Source of the DNA: Planctomycetota bacterium
GTDB taxonomy: Bacteria; Planctomycetota; Phycisphaerae; Phycisphaerales; Phycisphaeraceae
Length of the DNA stretch: 64,000 bases
Reading direction: 5' to 3'
Assembly (NCBI GenBank): GCA_016350165.1
Contig: CP066225.1
Span: forward strand, 1,984,001 to 2,048,000
In this document: piece by piece, positions 50,065 to 57,450 of the stretch
How the letters are laid out: each line of letters begins with the position of its first letter
Position numbering within the stretch: the first letter of the stretch is position 1
Made by a program: the position numbers and the translations under genes
The notes under the pieces: model-generated
Database searches by the model: none
What the model was told of the DNA's origin: nothing
What the model saw: the letters and a program-made list of their open reading frames with translations, nothing else

Positions 50065-51531
50065 TTAGTTGTGTGCGTGAGTGGGGGTAATGTGATTGTA
50101 GAGTTCCATGCATTTGATGGCGGCGCCGTCCCATGTGAGTTTGCGGAGTTCGAGGTCGGCTTGCTTGCGCAGCTCGGCGGCGAGTGGTGGGCGGATGACG
50201 ACGTTGACGATGCGGTCGGCGATGGCGTGAGTATCCCAGAAATCGACCTTGAGTGCGTGGCGTACAACTTCGGCGACGCCTGAGGTTTTGGAGACGATGA
50301 CGGGGACGTCTTGCCGGATGGCTTCGAGTGCGGCGATGCCGAAGGGCTCGGAGACTGAGGGCATGACGTAGACGTCGGCCATTTGGAAGACACGTTGAAC
50401 ATCGTTACCACGAAGGAAACCTGTGAAGAGGACCTTGTTGCCGATGCCGTGCTTGGCGGCGAGTTCGATGATCTCGCGAGTCTTGTCGCCTGAACCTGCC
50501 ATGATGAATTTGATGTTGTCGATCTTCTCGAGAACTTTCTTGGCTGCTTCGACGAAGTATTCGGGGCCTTTTTGGTGCGTGATACGACCAAGGAAGAGGG
50601 CGATTTTGTCGTCCTTGTCGATGGTGCGTGGACGGACGGCTTGGAGTGGGGTTGTGATGCCGTTGTCGATGCCGTTGTAGACGACGTGGACCTTGTCTGA
50701 GGGGACATCGTAGCGGTTGCAGATGATGGACTTAGTGAGGTGTGAGACAGCGACGATGGCTGTTGCGGCTTGCATGCCTTCTTTTTCGATGGCGTAGATG
50801 GCTTGGTTAATGTCTTCGCCTGCACGGTCGAATTCGGTTGAATGAACATGGACGATGAGTGGGAGGCCGAGGGCGTGCGAGGCTGCGATGCCGGCGGGGA
50901 AGGTTAGCCAATCGTGTGCGTGGACGATGTCGTAGTCTTTTTTGCCACCACTGCAGAGGTCTAGCGCGAGGGCTGCGTAACGTTTTGCGGCAGCGTAGAT
51001 GTCACCGTCGTATTCAACTTCGGAGCCGGGCTCGTGGGAGACGGCGTGAGAAGTTGGAGAGTCGGGGTATGAGACGAAGCCGGGACGTGGTGAGGTGCGG
51101 ATCGCTTCACCAGCGGTTTTGGTGGAATGACGTTTGTCGTACTGCTTGGCCATCTCGGTGGGCGGAGCGAAGAAGGATGAGGAGGCTGAGGGTTTGGATT
51201 GCTGATATGGGGCTGGCACCTTAGCGGGGATTGCCTGGAAGGTGACGTGTGAGAAATCTTCGGTTGCAGGTTCTGATGGTGCGAGCTGCTCGTAGGTGAA
51301 AGTCGCGGCCACTTCTTCAGCGGATCGTTTACCGGGGGGGCTACCTGTTGGTTTAGCTTGAGGCGCGAGTAGGTTAACGTGAGAAGTAATTTCAGAGTCA
51401 ATTGCTTTGGGCAAGACGAATGTGATTTGCGCGCCACAATGGCCTAGGGCTTTTGTGAGTCCGTGACAGGCGGTCCCGAGACCACCGGCGATGAAGGGAG
51501 GGAATTCCCAGCCTAACATGAGTACCCGCAT
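50065..51531 (-). CDS. Glycogen-synthase-like glycosyltransferase (GT4/GT5)
   Basis: The 488-residue protein starts MRVLMLGWEFPPFIAGGLGT, the donor-side loop of starch and glycogen synthases. DIVHAHDWLTFPAG and VHVHSTEFDR follow. The second Rossmann domain has VYNGID, ALFLGRITHQKGPEY, IMAGSGD and MPSVSEPFGIAALEAI with the EPFG-x7-E motif. Residues 60-190 form a Ser/Pro-rich insert that the family usually lacks. Typical activity is transfer of glucose to a growing glucan, but the KTGGL of true GlgA is replaced here by GGLGT. ATG 51531 has GGAG at 8 nt. It is probably monocistronic. Confidence 0.88.
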   Translation of the reverse strand: MRVLMLGWEFPPFIAGGLGTACHGLTKALGHCGAQITFVLPKAIDSEITSHVNLLAPQAKPTGSPPGKRSAEEVAATFTYEQLAPSEPATEDFSHVTFQAIPAKVPAPYQQSKPSASSSFFAPPTEMAKQYDKRHSTKTAGEAIRTSPRPGFVSYPDSPTSHAVSHEPGSEVEYDGDIYAAAKRYAALALDLCSGGKKDYDIVHAHDWLTFPAGIAASHALGLPLIVHVHSTEFDRAGEDINQAIYAIEKEGMQAATAIVAVSHLTKSIICNRYDVPSDKVHVVYNGIDNGITTPLQAVRPRTIDKDDKIALFLGRITHQKGPEYFVEAAKKVLEKIDNIKFIMAGSGDKTREIIELAAKHGIGNKVLFTGFLRGNDVQRVFQMADVYVMPSVSEPFGIAALEAIRQDVPVIVSKTSGVAEVVRHALKVDFWDTHAIADRIVNVVIRPPLAAELRKQADLELRKLTWDGAAIKCMELYNHITPTHAHN

Positions 51532-52100
51532 TATGATTGCTCCCAATAAACGTGTTCACACGATCCGGAAATTGCAGCGTATGCAGAGCGTGAACAAGCG
51601 TAGGGTTGTTGAGTGTTACCGTATTGAATCGCTACATTAAACGAATTTCCGACGTTTAAATGTTTGGATTCACACACCCGCTGCCGTTGTGTACCGCAGA
51701 CAGCTTGAGCAGAGTTCACGAGCCGATTGTATGGCGCGTGAGGTTTATCGTTTCGTGTGAAGGTCAGCGTTACATCCATGGTCCGCCACCAAACCGAAAA
51801 GCTATCAAGTGTTGAATAGCTGTACACCAATTTGCAGTCATTTGAACAAAGCAAGACAGGCGGGGAGGTTGTCACAAAGTGACGGACTGCATGATGTCGC
51901 AGCGCACACGTTGCGTTAAGCGTACCAGCGCGGGGGAATATTTCAATTAGGGTGCATATCTTTTCCGTATTAAAGAGGTGAGATGATGATGAAAAAAGGG
52001 TGAGCTAAGGATGAATGCGTATCTTGATGTGGTGAGGGAAAGAAAAAAGCCAGACGTTTGCCTGACTTTGAGTGAATTCTTAGATGGGTTTTAATTGTGT
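51532..52100. other. Intergenic region upstream of the GT4/GT5 gene
   Basis: A 114-codon frame (51531-51875, minus) covers part of this stretch, but it is Ser/Thr/Asn-rich, has no SD and ends on the synthase start codon, so I do not call it. The terminator of the next gene (52044-52069) lies at the right end. Confidence 0.35.
52044..52069 (-). terminator. Terminator of the 156-residue unknown gene
   Basis: AAAGCCAG/CTGACTTT (one G-T pair), loop 8 nt; TTTTTTC follows on the minus strand. Confidence 0.75.
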
Positions 52101-52571
52101 TTAATCTTCGTCTTCGCCGGTCATGTCGCCGAGTTCGACGAATGCGAGCTGATATGCGAGCAAGAGGTCAGCGACCTGTTTAATGAGTGATGCGTTATTG
52201 AGATCGGATTCGCTACTGAATGCGATGGGTGTACGGAAGATGTAGCACTTTTCGTCATCGCGGAAGTGCTCGAAGTTGTATTGGGTTTGGGATGAACCGA
52301 GTTCAACAAGCTCATCTTCGAGGAGTTCTTCGAGTTTGTCGCCTGTGTGCATGAGGTCAGCTTCGACGGACTCGCTGAGCCAACGGTCAGGTGTTGAGAG
52401 AACGACATATATATTGTCAGCTTCAATGATGATCTGATACAGGGCGGGGACGTCGTGTGGGGCTTCGCAATTGAGTGTCACGTCGCTTGCGACAATGCTT
52501 GCGAACTGACTGTTTGGGGCGATGGCGTCTGCGACGGCGGCGAAAAATGTTGTGTGTGCTGTGGTTGTCAT
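52101..52571 (-). CDS. Uncharacterised acidic protein
   Basis: I do not recognise a family for this 156-residue protein. It starts with MTTTAHTTFFAAVADAIAPN and contains strands such as ALYQIIIEADNIYVVLSTPD, an acidic helix (KLEELLEDELVELG), CYIFRTPIAFSS and a C-terminal helix VADLLLAYQLAFVEL before a run of acidic residues. The size and layout recall small chaperone-like or YbjN-type domains, but no motif proves that. There is no signal peptide or membrane helix. ATG 52571 is preceded by TACAAT at 7 nt and lacks an SD. It is followed by a terminator. Confidence 0.7.
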   Translation of the reverse strand: MTTTAHTTFFAAVADAIAPNSQFASIVASDVTLNCEAPHDVPALYQIIIEADNIYVVLSTPDRWLSESVEADLMHTGDKLEELLEDELVELGSSQTQYNFEHFRDDEKCYIFRTPIAFSSESDLNNASLIKQVADLLLAYQLAFVELGDMTGEDED

Positions 52572-52578
52572 GATTGAT

Positions 52579-52608
52579 ATTGTATTGAACTGGTGTTTAT
52601 GGTGTCGC
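52579..52608 (-). promoter_or_regulatory. Leaderless promoter of the 156-residue gene
   Basis: On the minus strand GCGACA, 18 nt, TACAAT, 7 nt, ATG 52571. The -35 matches TTGACA at four of six positions. Confidence 0.5.
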
Positions 52609-52751
52609 GAATGATACACAGGCGGTTCGCGGCTGATGTGGGACAGGATATCAGGGTGAAAAGGCAGCGTCTAATGCGTGAGTGGGTGCGCGGTGATAGC
52701 GATGTGAGCGGGTAACTAAGGATTAACTTGTGGTTTGGGCGGGTGGAAAGA

Positions 52752-53603
52752 TTAGACCCCGACGACGGTGATGCCTGCTTCATTGGCGGCTTCGATGACG
52801 GCTGGCTTGTCTGCGAAAATGACCTGATTGGTTGCAACGACGAGACATGCCCCGCCAGCGGCTTCGAGGTTTTTGATGGTTTGGATGCCGACGGTTGGAA
52901 CGTCGAAGCGCATGTCTTTATTGGGATTAGGTGCTTTGAGGAGAATGAAGCCACCGGTGCGGCAGAGCTTGCCTGCACGTTTGATCATGGCATCAGTGCC
53001 TTCCATTGCTTCGACTGCAATGACTTCACGGTTTTTGACGGCAATGGCTTGGCCGATTTCGAGATCGTTCATACTCATGAGGATTGGCCAGGCGAATTTG
53101 ATGTCGGCTTCTTGCGCGGTAGTGAGGCCACGTTTGGTCATGACGCCTTGCGAGGCCATGTGTTCGGGGATGTATCGTGTTGAATCGATGAGTCTGACTC
53201 CACAGTTTTCCATCTCATCTGCGACAGCAGAGAGGAGTGTTTGGGAACGGCGGTCGTGCCTAAGGTTACGATACCAGATTTTAGCGGCTCTGAAATCGGG
53301 GATTTGACGGAACATGCCAAGTGGGTCGTACATACGAGATTTACGTACGCGGCCAATCATAACGGCTTCCTGGGCACCGAATTTTCGTAGTTGTTTGCAC
53401 CACTGGCCGATGCGGACGAGGCCGACGGGGGCGAAATGGTCACATAGAGAGGGGAGATCGGGGTCATATTGTCCCGCGAGGCCGACACAAGCGACTTTGC
53501 GGCCGACTGCGCGCATACCTTGTACTTCGAGAATAGGCATGCGTCCTTGCCCGGCGATGAGGCCGACGGGGGGTAAATCTGGGGAGGTATGAACCTGAGA
53601 CAT
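52752..53603 (-). CDS. lpxI: LpxI-type UDP-2,3-diacylglucosamine hydrolase (DUF1009)
   Basis: The 283-residue protein matches LpxI: VGLIAGQGRMPILEV at the N-terminus, GAQEAVMIGRVRKSRMYDP, RSQTLLSAVADEMEN, GVMTKRGLTTAQEADI, VIAVEAMEGTDAMIKRAG, GGFILLKAPNPNKDMRFDVPT-like C-terminal core (two motifs, LLKAPNPNKDMRFD and VGIQTIKNLEAAGG). LpxI cleaves UDP-2,3-diacylglucosamine to lipid X in lipid A synthesis, in the cytoplasm or at the membrane face. No other lpx gene is in the window. TATCAT 6 nt before the ATG, with TTGACG 19 nt further upstream, marks a leaderless promoter. Confidence 0.9.
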   Translation of the reverse strand: MSQVHTSPDLPPVGLIAGQGRMPILEVQGMRAVGRKVACVGLAGQYDPDLPSLCDHFAPVGLVRIGQWCKQLRKFGAQEAVMIGRVRKSRMYDPLGMFRQIPDFRAAKIWYRNLRHDRRSQTLLSAVADEMENCGVRLIDSTRYIPEHMASQGVMTKRGLTTAQEADIKFAWPILMSMNDLEIGQAIAVKNREVIAVEAMEGTDAMIKRAGKLCRTGGFILLKAPNPNKDMRFDVPTVGIQTIKNLEAAGGACLVVATNQVIFADKPAVIEAANEAGITVVGV

Positions 53604-53609
53604 GCGCAC

Positions 53610-53640
53610 ATGATACGCGAAAAGGGGGTTAGGGCGTCAA
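53610..53640 (-). promoter_or_regulatory. Leaderless promoter of lpxI
   Basis: On the minus strand TTGACG, 19 nt, TATCAT, 6 nt, ATG 53603. Confidence 0.55.
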
Positions 53641-53684
53641 GTAGGGGTATGTGGGTATGGGTGGGCTTGAAGAAGAGAAATAGA

Positions 53685-54161
53685 TTACTGGAAGTATTCG
53701 AGAATGATGTATGTGGTTAAAAGTGAGACGGGGCAACTGAACCAAGTTATGCATGCCCAGAACCAACGAGCGTGATTGTTTGAGCGGATGAGTTTTGAAC
53801 GATTGCGGTACCAGATGTAAATGGGTACACAAAGTAATGCGAAGAATGCGAGTGAGCTGGTGACAATTTGGATGAAGCCGGGGCCGGGGTTGTCGATGAA
53901 GTAAATGATTGTGATTAGAGCAGCGAAGAGGAGGGGGAAACCTGCTGAGATGGAGAGTGCAATGAGGCCAACAACGAAGGCGGCGAGCTTGGGCGTTTTC
54001 ATGGCGACTTGAAGTTTGAGTGCTTCGCCACATTCGGGGCATGTGTCAGAAGTGATTTTGTGGATGTTGTAATCACATGACGGGCAATGATCTTCTCTAA
54101 TCGCAAGATAGTCGAGAAGGAGTTTTTGATCTGTGTGTGATGATTGCGTTTGATCGGTCAT
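53685..54161 (-). CDS. Zinc-ribbon membrane protein, paralogue B3
   Basis: The protein has 158 residues from ATG 54161; the open frame continues to 54275 inside the upstream gene and is rejected. Residues 22-45 read HCPSCDYNIHKITSDTCPEC, a compact four-Cys ribbon, then ALKL and four hydrophobic segments. The layout matches the next two genes: PKLAAFVVGLIALSISAGFP marks the first helix. It starts 18 nt after the stop of paralogue B2. The ribbon is more compact than in the array at 1-2066 (Cys pairs 15 residues apart instead of 35), so these are a second family. The function is unknown. Confidence 0.8.
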   Translation of the reverse strand: MTDQTQSSHTDQKLLLDYLAIREDHCPSCDYNIHKITSDTCPECGEALKLQVAMKTPKLAAFVVGLIALSISAGFPLLFAALITIIYFIDNPGPGFIQIVTSSLAFFALLCVPIYIWYRNRSKLIRSNNHARWFWACITWFSCPVSLLTTYIILEYFQ

Positions 54162-54178
54162 GTGTGATATGGCTTTCG

Positions 54179-54661
54179 TTAGAGATTGTAAAAATAATCG
54201 GCTATGTAGAAGGTTAGAAACAGGCTGCCGAAACTGATGGGGGGAAATAAGCATGTGGCGAGGGCGGCACCCCAACGATTGGTGTTTGACTTTGTGATGA
54301 GTTTTTCTTTCGCTTTGAGCCAGAGGAAGAGTGGGATTATGAAGATGGCAGCTTGAATGAGCATACCTAAAGCAAGTATGCCAACATCACCTAACTCCGC
54401 ACGAGCTATCCATAGCCAAATAGCGGCAAAGAATGGTAGCGCGATGCTGATTGAAATACTGACGATGCCTAAGGTGTATGCGCCGAATTCTGTTACATCT
54501 TCAAATGCTAAACTGATTTGAAGTTCCTGCTTACAGCGTGGGCACGTGCTTGATGCGATTTGATACAAATCGTACGTGCAAGAAGGACAGCGCAAGTGAC
54601 GATGCTTGCACATTTCAATGAGGTATTGCGAATCGCTGTTTGATGATGATGGGGATGACAT
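54179..54661 (-). CDS. Zinc-ribbon membrane protein, paralogue B2
   Basis: The 160-residue middle copy has LRCPSCTYDLYQIASSTCPRCKQEL near residues 23-48 (given as two motifs, CPSC and CPRC), then TEFGAYTLGIVSISISIALP and three more membrane segments, the last near the C-terminus (GSLFLTFYIADYF). The start has a short GGA 7 nt upstream. It follows B1 after 32 nt. CPxC pairs 15 residues apart suggest a zinc knuckle on the cytoplasmic side with a four-helix membrane domain. No catalytic residue set is seen. Confidence 0.8.
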   Translation of the reverse strand: MSSPSSSNSDSQYLIEMCKHRHLRCPSCTYDLYQIASSTCPRCKQELQISLAFEDVTEFGAYTLGIVSISISIALPFFAAIWLWIARAELGDVGILALGMLIQAAIFIIPLFLWLKAKEKLITKSNTNRWGAALATCLFPPISFGSLFLTFYIADYFYNL

Positions 54662-54693
54662 ATCTGTTCCGAAATATTGCTAATTGCAGGTTT

Positions 54694-55170
54694 TTAAATG
54701 TCATTCATTACAACGACAAGGAAAAGAATCAAAAAAGATAAGGGGCATGCGATAATGTGAAAGAAGATTATCAAAGGTAAAGCGGCGCGGTATTTATTGA
54801 AGTACAGGTGATGATATTTACACCATAAAAATAGGGGTATTGCAAAGAACAGGCTTTGAGCAACTGTGTATGCAACAAAGCTGAGATAAAAAGTACCGGG
54901 GGAGATAACGAGCGTGCACAAGCCGATGACGAGGAGGAGGAATGGGATCGCGAAAGCGAAGCTAAGGTTAACGATGCCGAGGACGAATGGGATATGATGA
55001 GGATGTTTGGGGGTGATGTGTAAGTGTAAATTTTGGCCACATTCTGGGCAGTTGGTTTTGGTGAGGTTGCGAAGGTTGTAATTGCATGAAGGACAATGAA
55101 CATCTCTATTCTTGAAATAGTTCAGAAGGTATTGCGTTTCCCGTGATTGTTGAGGGGTTTGTGTTTTCAT
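54694..55170 (-). CDS. Zinc-ribbon membrane protein, paralogue B1
   Basis: The 158-residue leading copy of the B array has CPSCNYNLRNLTKTNCPECG near residues 24-43. PFVLGIVNLSFAFAIPFLLL and three further membrane segments follow. The preceding Ser/Thr/Gln-rich tail is short. All three B genes are on the minus strand with gaps of 32 and 17 nt, so they are likely one transcript from a promoter upstream of 55170. No SD is clear at this start. Ribbon sequence is better conserved than the membrane part, the reverse of the A array. Confidence 0.8.
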   Translation of the reverse strand: MKTQTPQQSRETQYLLNYFKNRDVHCPSCNYNLRNLTKTNCPECGQNLHLHITPKHPHHIPFVLGIVNLSFAFAIPFLLLVIGLCTLVISPGTFYLSFVAYTVAQSLFFAIPLFLWCKYHHLYFNKYRAALPLIIFFHIIACPLSFLILFLVVVMNDI

Positions 55171-55238
55171 GTTGGCCGGAAGTTAGGGGTGTTGGCGTGA
55201 TTGTAACATGATGGGATTTTATGGTGTGAGGGAATGTA

Positions 55239-55264
55239 AAAAAAGCCGCGTTTGAATGCGGCTT
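55239..55264 (-). terminator. Terminator of GyrI-like copy 2
   Basis: AAGCCGC/GCGGCTT, a 7-bp stem with an 8-nt loop; a run of T follows on the minus strand. Confidence 0.8.
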
Positions 55265-55290
55265 GTTTTATTTAAGATTGGATTGAGCAA

Positions 55291-55773
55291 TTATTCGTTT
55301 AGAAAAATTTGCAGCTCGGTGCGGTTATCTGGGGAATCGAAATCAATCCAGATTGTATATATTTCGCGTCCGTTGCCACATTCAAAAGATAGGTTGGCTT
55401 CGGTTGCAAGCTTGTAAAATTGCTCCCAAGCCTGCGCGATATTGGCCATACTGCCTGCGTATTCGATTGATACAACTTTTTGCGGTGGTAATTGCTGTAA
55501 CTGAAACTCATCTGAATCGACGGTAAGTCCTTCTTTTGAAAGAACTGGGATGGCAATAATGAGGTTCATGTGGTCTGGTTTTTCTGAGGGGCCATACTGA
55601 AATATTGCAGGGCCAGAGATACTGGTATCGAGTTTGCTATTGACGAAGTCAAAAATCTTAGGCAGGATTTCACCTGCTAATGATGGGATTTCTGCAAACG
55701 TAACATCCCGGGTATATGCTAGAACGGTAAATTGTGGGGCATCTTTGACGACCAAAGGGTTAGTAATAGTCAT
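55291..55773 (-). CDS. GyrI-like effector-binding domain protein, copy 2
   Basis: The 160-residue stand-alone domain fits GyrI-like/AraC effector-binding proteins: FTVLAYTRDVTFAEIPSLAGEILPKIFDFV in its N-terminal half, GPAIFQYGP, MNLIIAIPVLSKEG, KVVSIEYAGSMANIAQAWEQF and the final YTIWIDFDSPDNRTELQIFL. The fold is a pseudo-symmetric pair of beta-alpha-beta units that binds small hydrophobic or cationic compounds. Without a DNA-binding domain it may act as a sponge or hydrolase for such compounds (inference). It lies 65 nt downstream of its paralogue on the same strand. Confidence 0.82.
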   Translation of the reverse strand: MTITNPLVVKDAPQFTVLAYTRDVTFAEIPSLAGEILPKIFDFVNSKLDTSISGPAIFQYGPSEKPDHMNLIIAIPVLSKEGLTVDSDEFQLQQLPPQKVVSIEYAGSMANIAQAWEQFYKLATEANLSFECGNGREIYTIWIDFDSPDNRTELQIFLNE

Positions 55774-55838
55774 TGATTAAACCTATTGCTAAATGAAAAA
55801 TGACACAGGCGAACAGACAATTGTTTTAGCCTGAAAAA

Positions 55839-56333
55839 TTACTTTGCTACTGCGATTTGGATTTCAGTGAGGTTTTGCGGTGAACTATAGTCGATCCAGT
55901 TATGGTAGATCTCACGAAAATGAGATTGATTGAGTGACATTTGGCATTGCTGAGCTTGTTCTGAGATTTCCTGATAGGTTGAGCAGATGTTTTCCATGGA
56001 GCCGTGATGCTCGAGTGTAACGCAAGCGCATTCCGGGATTTCGCAAATGTGTATTTCAGGGGAGATACCATCAATTGGGCCAAGCGTTGGGCCTGACTCG
56101 ACCGGGAGGGCCATGGTGAGGTAGGTTTGTGAGTTTACTTCATCAAGCGAACCATCGTAAACGAATGTACATGCGCCAGTGATTTTTGCGTTGATTGATT
56201 CGGCAGTCTGGTAGAGGTAGGGAACGCATGCCTCAGCTGTGGGGGAGATCTGATCGACAGAAACCTTGCGGGTTATGGCGATAGCTGTGATGACTGGTAC
56301 TTGCTTATTGGCGATCATTTGTTGATTCTGCAT
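55839..56333 (-). CDS. GyrI-like effector-binding domain protein, copy 1
   Basis: The 164-residue paralogue has VPVITAIAITRKVSVDQISP, ITGACTFVYDGS, TYLTMALPVESGP, CACVTLEHHGSMENICSTYQ and YHNWIDYSSPQNLTEIQIAV. The sequence keeps the overall GyrI-like spacing, with extra Cys and His residues in the central strand. AAGGG lies about 7 nt before the ATG. Both copies end with the same EIQI/ELQI strand. Together they look like a small two-gene operon with unknown ligand. Confidence 0.82.
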   Translation of the reverse strand: MQNQQMIANKQVPVITAIAITRKVSVDQISPTAEACVPYLYQTAESINAKITGACTFVYDGSLDEVNSQTYLTMALPVESGPTLGPIDGISPEIHICEIPECACVTLEHHGSMENICSTYQEISEQAQQCQMSLNQSHFREIYHNWIDYSSPQNLTEIQIAVAK

Positions 56334-56492
56334 GATATATCCCTTCTTTTCCCTTATTACGCTTCAATGACTCATGACGGACTCGATGAAATGTGAGAAA
56401 TTGAAACGTGATAACACAGGTTAATCGTGAACATTATGCTTCGGCTTTCTGCCGGTTGTATTTGATTGAGCAAGAATCAATATATCTACTAT

Positions 56493-56507
56493 CTAATCAA
56501 CGATTAG
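56493..56507. repeat. CTAAY-N5-RTTAG palindrome, site 13
   Basis: CTAAT-CAACG-ATTAG, free-standing, 160 nt upstream of the GyrI-like pair. Confidence 0.78.
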
Positions 56508-56765
56508 TTGTATATTCGTTTATTTTGAATTGAAAACAATAACCAGAAACTCAATTTATGTTCTCTTATCTATTTGTATATATTTGTTTTATGCCCTGCC
56601 CTGCGGGTAAACGCAATGAGTGATTTCCATAAGTTGGGGTGGCATGCGCTGGCATTGCGATTGGGACTATATTTGTGCACTACTTTTAAATACATTTTTA
56701 GTACATAGTTAGCAAAAAAAGAGTTTTTATATTTTGGGTATGATTGAAGTTAAGGCAAAGTGACA

Positions 56766-56793
56766 GCAATTCGAACGTTGTGGTTCGAATTGC
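56766..56793. other. Hairpin with SOS-box-like core after lexA
   Basis: A perfect 11-bp stem GCAATTCGAAC/GTTCGAATTGC with a 6-nt loop, 37 nt past the lexA stop. No T-tract follows on the minus strand, so termination is uncertain. The core CGAAC-N6-GTTCG resembles, but is 2 nt longer than, the Bacillus LexA box. Confidence 0.55.
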
Positions 56794-56829
56794 CATATTG
56801 AGTTGTTTACAAGAATTGATGATACGAAC

Positions 56830-57450
56830 TTAGTAGGTACGGATGACGCCGATGACGGTACCTTGGATCTGAACACGGTTGGCATCAACAATGAGTGGTT
56901 CGTAATTATCGTTGGCTGGTTGCAGACGGACTTCGCCTGTCTTTTCGTGGTAGAGCGTTTTGAGTGTGGCTTCATCATTGTCAACGATTGCGACGACGGT
57001 TTCACCGGTGCGTGCTGTGTTGCGACGCTGACATACGACGTAGTCGCCGTCTTGAATGTGCTCGTCAATCATGGAGTCGCCACGCACACGGAGAACGAAG
57101 GTATTATCGCCGGGTGAACGTGATGCAAACAGTTCTTCGAGGTCGAGGTGTTCACGTTGTTCGACAGCTTCGATTGGGATACCCGCTGCGATGGTGCCGA
57201 CGAGTGGGAGGCGTGTGTTTTTTGATTCATCAGGCAACTGCAGATTTGGAGCAAGCCTCAAAGAGCGAGCCTTGTTCGCATCGCGTTGAAGTGCGCCTTT
57301 TTTGATGAGTGCTTCGACGTGTTCGAAGACGGTTACCTTGGAGACGCCCAGATCGTTTGCGAGTTGCTGCATTGTTGGGGAATAGCCCCGAGTCACGCGA
57401 TAGTCTCGGATCATTGTGAGGATCTGTAGTTGTCGAGGTGTGAGATTCAT
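56830..57450 (-). CDS. lexA: LexA SOS repressor
   Basis: The 206-residue protein has an N-terminal winged helix with recognition helix VSKVTVFEHVEALIKKG (residues 36-52) and a C-terminal S24-type peptidase domain. The cleavage site is Ala89-Gly90 in GTIAAGIP, the nucleophile Ser126 in RGDSMID, and the general base Lys164 in EATLKTLY. RecA filaments would trigger self-cleavage and derepress DNA-repair genes. GAGGAG at 7-8 nt sets ATG 57450; a TTG at 57465 is rejected. The gene overlaps the upstream reading frame by 221 nt. Its own operator cannot be placed; the upstream coding frame would contain it. Confidence 0.95.
   Translation of the reverse strand: MNLTPRQLQILTMIRDYRVTRGYSPTMQQLANDLGVSKVTVFEHVEALIKKGALQRDANKARSLRLAPNLQLPDESKNTRLPLVGTIAAGIPIEAVEQREHLDLEELFASRSPGDNTFVLRVRGDSMIDEHIQDGDYVVCQRRNTARTGETVVAIVDNDEATLKTLYHEKTGEVRLQPANDNYEPLIVDANRVQIQGTVIGVIRTY

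Larger units (their letters stand above)
56334..56829. other. Intergenic region between GyrI-like genes and lexA
   Basis: This 496-nt region has no gene. It holds a CTAAY-N5-RTTAG site at 56493 and a strong hairpin with a CGAAC/GTTCG core at 56766, both listed separately. Confidence 0.5.

Noticed and set aside
51531-51875. 114-codon minus-strand frame upstream of the GT4/GT5 gene
   Set aside because: It has no SD, an odd composition and overlaps the synthase start; the synthase start at 51531 explains the region.
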